Assembly: GCA_905209865.1 (NCBI GenBank)
Contig: CAJLUP010000010.1
Location: 1 to 29,265 of the forward strand
DNA: 29,265 bases
Origin: an uncultured Lachnospiraceae bacterium
GTDB lineage: Bacteria > Bacillota > Clostridia > Lachnospirales > Lachnospiraceae
Direction of reading: 5' to 3'
Below the pieces are notes generated by a model. It searched no databases. It had not been told where the DNA came from and worked only from the letters and a program-made list of their open reading frames with translations. Position numbers and translations under genes: made by a program. Below, one piece after another: positions 25,095 to 29,265 of the stretch. Numbering within the stretch: the stretch's first letter is position 1; each line of letters starts with the position of its first letter.

Positions 25095-26234
25095 TTATTC
25101 ATCCCCCTTTACACGTTTGGCAACAAGCTCGATATTTTTGCTGTCTGCACTTCCGACAACAGCATTCTTGCCGATCTTAATACCGTCGGCAACGAGCGCA
25201 CGGGTAACGACTGCGCCTTCAGCAACTTCTGCGCCCGGCATAAGAACGCTGTCGATCACCTGTGCTCCTTCCGCTACTTTTGCGCCTGTAAACAGGACGG
25301 AATTTTTCACTTTTCCGTTGACAACACAGCCCTGTGTGATAAATGCGCGGTCAACAACGGCATCAGCGCCGATGTACTGCGGAAGAGCTGTAACGTCTTC
25401 TGTATAGATCTTCCATGCCGGATCGTTCAGATCAAGGGCATTGTTTTTGTCGAGAAGATCCATGTTTGCTTCCCAAAGAGAATCAATCGTTCCTACATCT
25501 TTCCAATAGCCTTTGTACTTGTAAGCACAAAGTTTTTTCTCATCGTTAAGAAGTGTCGGGATGATATCTTTTCCGAAATCGTGGCTTGAATCTGCGTTCT
25601 TCATATCGGCAAGAAGTGTCTTGCGGAGCAGTTTCCAGTTGAAGATGTAAATACCCATAGAAGCAAGATTGCTCTTCGGGTGTTCCGGTTTTTCTTCGAA
25701 TTCTACGATACGTCCTGTTTCGTCTGTGTTCATAATACCGAAACGGCTGGCTTCCTTGAGCGGAACTTCGATTACCGCAATCGTTGCGTCGGCTTTACTC
25801 TCTTTGTGGAATGCGAGCATCTTTGCATAGTTCATCTTGTAAATATGGTCGCCGGAGAGAATAAGAAGGTATTCCGGAGAATAAGTGTCGATAAAGTCGA
25901 TATTCTGTGAGATCGCGTCAGCAGTTCCACGGTAAACATCAAGATTAGCATCTGATTTTTCACGGGGCGGGAGTACATAGACGCCGCTGTCTTTCGCGTC
26001 CAATCCCCAACGTCTTCCGGCAGCTACATAACTGTTAAGAAGAATGGATTCGTACTGTGTTAATACGCCGACAACATCAATTCCGCTGTTGGCACAGTTG
26101 CTGAGTGGAAAATCAATAATTCGATATTTTCCGCCGTATGAAACAGCCGGTTTGGCAACTTTTTGGGTCAGGTCATGAAGACGGGAACCGCGTCCACCGG
26201 CCAAGATCATGGCTAACATATTATTTTGTTTCAT
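25095..26234 (-). CDS. glgC: Glucose-1-phosphate adenylyltransferase, catalytic subunit GlgC
   Basis: 379 residues. GGGAGGA stands seven bases before the ATG. The enzyme makes ADP-glucose from ATP and glucose-1-phosphate, the committed step of bacterial glycogen synthesis. Motifs: LAGGRGSRLHDLT (nucleotide loop), KPAVSYGGKYRIIDFPLSN, YRGTADAISQN, LILSGDHIYKM (catalytic Asp) and VEFEEKP (sugar-phosphate Lys), then a C-terminal beta-helix (INGKV-type repeats). Length is typical. It is the first gene of a two-gene operon with glgD; glgA, glgB and glgP are not in the window. Confidence 0.96.
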   Translation of the reverse strand: MKQNNMLAMILAGGRGSRLHDLTQKVAKPAVSYGGKYRIIDFPLSNCANSGIDVVGVLTQYESILLNSYVAAGRRWGLDAKDSGVYVLPPREKSDANLDVYRGTADAISQNIDFIDTYSPEYLLILSGDHIYKMNYAKMLAFHKESKADATIAVIEVPLKEASRFGIMNTDETGRIVEFEEKPEHPKSNLASMGIYIFNWKLLRKTLLADMKNADSSHDFGKDIIPTLLNDEKKLCAYKYKGYWKDVGTIDSLWEANMDLLDKNNALDLNDPAWKIYTEDVTALPQYIGADAVVDRAFITQGCVVNGKVKNSVLFTGAKVAEGAQVIDSVLMPGAEVAEGAVVTRALVADGIKIGKNAVVGSADSKNIELVAKRVKGDE

Positions 26235-26267
26235 GCTTGAGTCCTCCCTTATAATTTACTCCCTTTT

Positions 26268-26296
26268 ATTATACAATTTTATTTGTTAAATTGCCA
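26268..26296 (-). promoter_or_regulatory. Promoter of the glgC-glgD operon
   Basis: On the minus strand, TATAAT (26268-26273) is a perfect -10, with TGGCAA (26291-26296) a weak -35 at 17 bp spacing. The start codon is 33 bases downstream. It diverges from the marR promoter about 75 bp away. Confidence 0.5.
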
Positions 26297-26368
26297 TACT
26301 TTGTTAAGGAAAACAGTAAAAAATTCGTTAAAATGGTATAAATTGTAAAATTGTGCAGAAAGAAAGGA

Positions 26369-26397
26369 TTGACATTAAAAATTTTGATACATATACT
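26369..26397 (+). promoter_or_regulatory. Strong sigma-A promoter of the marR-ABC exporter operon
   Basis: TTGACA (26369-26374), a 17-base spacer and TATACT (26392-26397): a consensus -35 and a near-consensus -10. Transcription would begin near 26404, leaving a leader of about 85 bases. Confidence 0.8.
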
Positions 26398-26402
26398 ATA
26401 TT

Positions 26403-26416
26403 GTTAGCACCCGAAC
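26403..26416 (+). promoter_or_regulatory. Possible operator for the MarR regulator
   Basis: GTTAGCACCCGAAC, an imperfect dyad (GTT/AAC ends) lying on the expected transcription start. MarR proteins commonly repress their own operon by binding such a site. The dyad is short, so this is a suggestion only. Confidence 0.3.
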
Positions 26417-26488
26417 TATTATAATTTACATAGAAAACGAAGGTATCATTTGCGGAACGAAAGAAGCGGAAAGAGAGGAGGAAAGATT

Positions 26489-26959
26489 ATGAACGAGCGG
26501 CGGGATGCAGGAAAGATCATTAATCGGATCTCCCATCAGCTAAAGCGGAGAATGAATTGTCATGAGGAAGAAGATTCGCTGACGAATATGCAGAGACATG
26601 TACTTCATTATGTATTGCTGCAGTCGTTGAGCAGAGATATTTATCAGAAAGATATTGAAGCAGAGTTTCAGATTCGAAGGTCAACGGCGACAGGGATCCT
26701 GCAGTTATTGGAAAAGAATGGATTCATCACAAGGAAAGCAGAAGATCGGGATGCACGGCTGAAAAAGATCGTGCCGACAGAAAAAGCGGAGAAGGTCAGA
26801 GAACATGTACTGATGAATATAGATTGTACAGAGAAGATCATTCGTCGGGGAATACCGGATGAAAAGATGAAAATCTGTATGGATGTGCTGGAACAAATAT
26901 CGGCGAATCTGTCTGAAGATGAGAGCTGCTGCATGGAGAATAAAAAAGAGTTGGAATAG
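26489..26959 (+). CDS. MarR family transcriptional regulator
   Basis: 156 residues from ATG 26489, preceded by GAGGAGG. An upstream in-frame TTG at 26450 lacks a ribosome site. The winged helix is clear: NMQRHVLHYVLL, then IEAEFQIRRSTATGILQLLEKNGFITRKAEDRDARLKKIVPTEK, with the wing D-x-R. The flanking helices mediate dimerisation. It is followed 53 bases later by a two-gene ABC exporter, the usual arrangement for a repressor that senses an exported compound. The ligand is unknown. Confidence 0.92.
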   Translation: MNERRDAGKIINRISHQLKRRMNCHEEEDSLTNMQRHVLHYVLLQSLSRDIYQKDIEAEFQIRRSTATGILQLLEKNGFITRKAEDRDARLKKIVPTEKAEKVREHVLMNIDCTEKIIRRGIPDEKMKICMDVLEQISANLSEDESCCMENKKELE

Positions 26960-27012
26960 ACAGAACGTATAGTTTGGGAATGCGGAAATAGAAGAAAGGG
27001 GATCATAGGAAG

Positions 27013-28746
27013 ATGGATAAAAAATTACTGCGCTCCGTGCGCGAGTATAAAAAGCAGTCATTTCTGACGCCTGTTCTTGTTGCGGCGGAAGTGTTTGTAG
27101 AAGTGCTCATCCCGCTGTTGATGGCAAAGATCATTGACGTAGGGATCATGAACGGCGATATGGCATATATTATCAAGTTGGGAGTTTTGCTCGTAGCGCT
27201 TGCGGTCGTTGCTCTTTTTTTCGGAGCAAAGGCCGGACAGCTTGCTGCCATAGCGTCTTCGGGTTATGCAAAAAACTTGAGGCATGATATTTTCTATAAG
27301 ATTCAGGATTTTTCTTTCGGCAATATCGATCATTTTTCGACGCCGGGACTTGTAACAAGATTGACGACAGATATTACGAACGTACAGATGGCGTATATGT
27401 TTACAATCCGTCTTCTTGCGAGAGCGCCGATTATGATCGTGATGTCTTTGATCATGACTGTGACGATCAGTCCGGCAATCGCGCTGATGATGTTGATTAC
27501 AATCCCGGTGCTGGGAGGTATTTTGATCTTTATTGCGAAGAAGGCGCATCCTCATTTTATCAAAGTATTTGATGAATATGATGAATTAAATAATGTCGTT
27601 CAGGAAAATGTCAACGCAGCCCGTGTTGTGAAAGCGTATGTGAGGGAAGAGCATGAAGTGGAAAAATTCGGGAAAATCTCGGGCGTTGTATTCCGACTTT
27701 TTACGAAAGCGGAAAAGATCGTTGCGTGGAACTCTCCGACGATGCAGTTCACAATGTACGTTGTTGTGCTGGCAATGGTTCTGATCGGAGGCGAGAGTAT
27801 TATAAGCGGCGATATGCTTACGGGAGAACTGACAAGTGTGATCGTCTATGCGCTTCAGATACTGACCTCTCTTATGATGGTGTCGTTTGTGTTTGTAATG
27901 ATCATGATCGCAGAAGCATCTACGGAACGTATTAATGAAGTACTGGATGAAGCGCCGGAAATGGAAGATAAAGAAGACGCTGTCTCAGAAGTTGCGAACG
28001 GTGATATTGAATTTGACCATGTGGATTTTAGTTATTCAGGTGAAGGGGGCAATCTTTCGTTAAAAGATGTAAATCTTCATATTAAGAGCGGTCAGATTGT
28101 TGGAATTATCGGCGGTACAGGAAGTGCAAAGTCAACGCTTGTACAGTTGATCCCGAGACTGTATGATGTGACATCGGGAACGGTGAAAGTCGGAGGAGTC
28201 GATGTGCGGGACTATAATTTGAAAGTACTGCGGGATCAGGTGTCTGTCGTGCTTCAGAAAAACGTACTTTTTACAGGAAGTATTTATGAGAACATTCGTT
28301 GGGGAGATGAAAATGCCAGTGATGCGGAAGTAGAACGTGTATGTAAGCTGGCGCAGGCGGATGGATTTATCAGAGAGTTTCCGCATCAATATGAAACGAT
28401 GATTGTTGAGGGCGGAAATAATGTGTCAGGAGGTCAGAAACAGAGACTGTGTATTGCAAGGGCGCTTTTGAAAAAGCCGAAGATCCTTATTCTGGATGAT
28501 TCGACAAGTGCGGTAGATACAAAAACAGACGCGCTGATCCGTCAGGCGTTCAGAGAAGAGATCCCTGATACGACACGGATCATTATCGCACAGAGAGTTT
28601 CTTCTGTAGAAGATGCCGATGTGATCATTGTTATGGATAACGGAGAGATTAACGGAATCGGAACTTCGGAAGAATTGCTGAAAACAAATGCGATTTACAG
28701 GGAAGTGTATGAATCGCAGATGAAAGGGGGCGGAATCGATGAGTAA
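27013..28746 (+). CDS. ABC exporter half-transporter, degenerate-site subunit
   Basis: 577 residues: six membrane helices (about 15-300) and a C-terminal ATPase. Walker A is GGTGSAKST (367-375; the Gly before Lys is Ala, a known variant), and the signature is NVSGGQKQR. Walker B is LILDDSTSAVD, with Asp (D496) where the catalytic Glu is expected, and the switch His is Gln (Q527, IIAQRVSS). These changes mark the non-catalytic partner of a heterodimeric exporter, comparable to one half of BmrCD, LmrCD or TM287/288. The second half starts eight bases before its stop. The substrate may be a drug, lipid or peptide. It is probably controlled by the MarR protein upstream. Confidence 0.92.
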   Translation: MDKKLLRSVREYKKQSFLTPVLVAAEVFVEVLIPLLMAKIIDVGIMNGDMAYIIKLGVLLVALAVVALFFGAKAGQLAAIASSGYAKNLRHDIFYKIQDFSFGNIDHFSTPGLVTRLTTDITNVQMAYMFTIRLLARAPIMIVMSLIMTVTISPAIALMMLITIPVLGGILIFIAKKAHPHFIKVFDEYDELNNVVQENVNAARVVKAYVREEHEVEKFGKISGVVFRLFTKAEKIVAWNSPTMQFTMYVVVLAMVLIGGESIISGDMLTGELTSVIVYALQILTSLMMVSFVFVMIMIAEASTERINEVLDEAPEMEDKEDAVSEVANGDIEFDHVDFSYSGEGGNLSLKDVNLHIKSGQIVGIIGGTGSAKSTLVQLIPRLYDVTSGTVKVGGVDVRDYNLKVLRDQVSVVLQKNVLFTGSIYENIRWGDENASDAEVERVCKLAQADGFIREFPHQYETMIVEGGNNVSGGQKQRLCIARALLKKPKILILDDSTSAVDTKTDALIRQAFREEIPDTTRIIIAQRVSSVEDADVIIVMDNGEINGIGTSEELLKTNAIYREVYESQMKGGGIDE

Positions 28747-29265
28747 AGAGAGAGGACAGAAGCCGTCTGTGGATAAAAACACTCTGAAAACGGCAAAACG
28801 TCTGCTTGGCTATGTGACAAAGACATATAAAGTTCAGTTTATTATTGTATTGATCTGTATTCTTGTCAGCTCTATTGCAACAATCTCGGTTTCTTTGTCA
28901 TTGAAATTTTTGTTAGACGACTATATCATCCCGTTGATCGGACAAAAAAGCCCTGATTATACGGAACTGTATCAGGCGCTGGGTGTGTTGGCATGCATTT
29001 TCTTAAGCGGTGTGATTGCGTCCTTTGTATACACACGGCTTATGGTCGTGATCGGTCAGGGAGTGCTTAAGCGTGTCCGTGATGAAATGTTTGAGCATAT
29101 GCAGAAATTGCCGATCCGTTATTTTGACCGGAATACAAATGGTTCGATCATGAGCCTTTATACGAATGATACGGATACGCTCCGGCAGATGATTAATCAG
29201 TCGATCCCGCAGGTTCTGATGTCGGCGCTCACGATCGTAGTGACATTTATCGCCATGCTTGTGTT
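28739..29265 (+). CDS. ABC exporter half-transporter, second subunit (cut off by window end)
   Basis: A frame opening at ATG 28739, inside the end of the previous gene (eight-base overlap), after the ribosome site AAAGGGGGCGG. The first 175 residues are visible: a basic N-terminus, a membrane helix (about 33-56), a second one (about 84-104), and the exporter elbow/coupling region VLKRVRDEMFEHMQKLPIRY followed by FDRNTNGSIMSLYTNDTD, typical of ABC type-1 exporters. The ATPase lies beyond the window. Pairing with a degenerate-site subunit predicts that this one carries the catalytic Glu and switch His. Confidence 0.9.
   Translation, partial: MSKERGQKPSVDKNTLKTAKRLLGYVTKTYKVQFIIVLICILVSSIATISVSLSLKFLLDDYIIPLIGQKSPDYTELYQALGVLACIFLSGVIASFVYTRLMVVIGQGVLKRVRDEMFEHMQKLPIRYFDRNTNGSIMSLYTNDTDTLRQMINQSIPQVLMSALTIVVTFIAMLV

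Noticed and set aside
24551..25180. 209-codon open frame on the plus strand
   Set aside because: Antisense to glgD, no motif and no ribosome site.

Overview
The window looks like chromosome of a low-to-moderate GC, spore-forming Firmicute, most likely a gut Lachnospiraceae (Mediterraneibacter/Dorea/Blautia-like). This rests on AGGAGG-type ribosome sites, A/T-rich promoters, a spore-maturation gene, glgC-glgD glycogen genes, a RicT/HolB/RsmI cluster ordered as in Bacillus, and a giant sortase-anchored surface protein typical of this family. The genus assignment is inference.

Layout. 1-104: the 3' part of a tRNA-Lys gene and its terminator. 305-3132: a sensor kinase (7TMR-DISM-like membrane part, YesM/LytS-type kinase) and an overlapping response regulator with a SARP/OmpR-like winged helix. 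The regulator's 3' end carries a run of ten G that sets the reading frame of its C-terminus. 3034-3377: a terminator, a perfect inverted pair of DnaA-box sequences, and an activator-type promoter (direct repeat of 11-bp period placed 9 bp upstream of a good -10). 3378-13700: a 3440-residue secreted, cell-wall-anchored protein with a VWA domain, two CnaB-like, 14 FctA/Spy0128-like and two DUF11 domains. All 16 pilin-type repeats keep the Lys/Glu/Asn pattern expected for internal isopeptide bonds. I suggest the two-component system controls this fibre.

13862-19745: a housekeeping run matching the B. subtilis yaaO-to-rsmI segment: PLP decarboxylase-like protein, guanylate-kinase-like protein (where tmk sits in Bacillus), holB, ricT, trmN6-like methyltransferase, rsmI. 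19769-23646: a small degenerate MalK/MsmX-like ATPase without partners, spmB, a DUF885 lipoprotein and a DnaQ-like exonuclease. 23647-23977 is non-coding and holds the exonuclease promoter, a cUUCGg-capped hairpin, a dispersed post-terminator repeat and the glg terminator. 23978-26234: glgC-glgD on the minus strand. 26369 to the end: a MarR regulator and a heterodimeric ABC exporter, the second half cut off by the window edge.

The most unusual parts are the kinase/regulator/fibre locus with its G-tract and SARP-like promoter, the repeat found directly behind terminators, and the catalytically degenerate ATPase.
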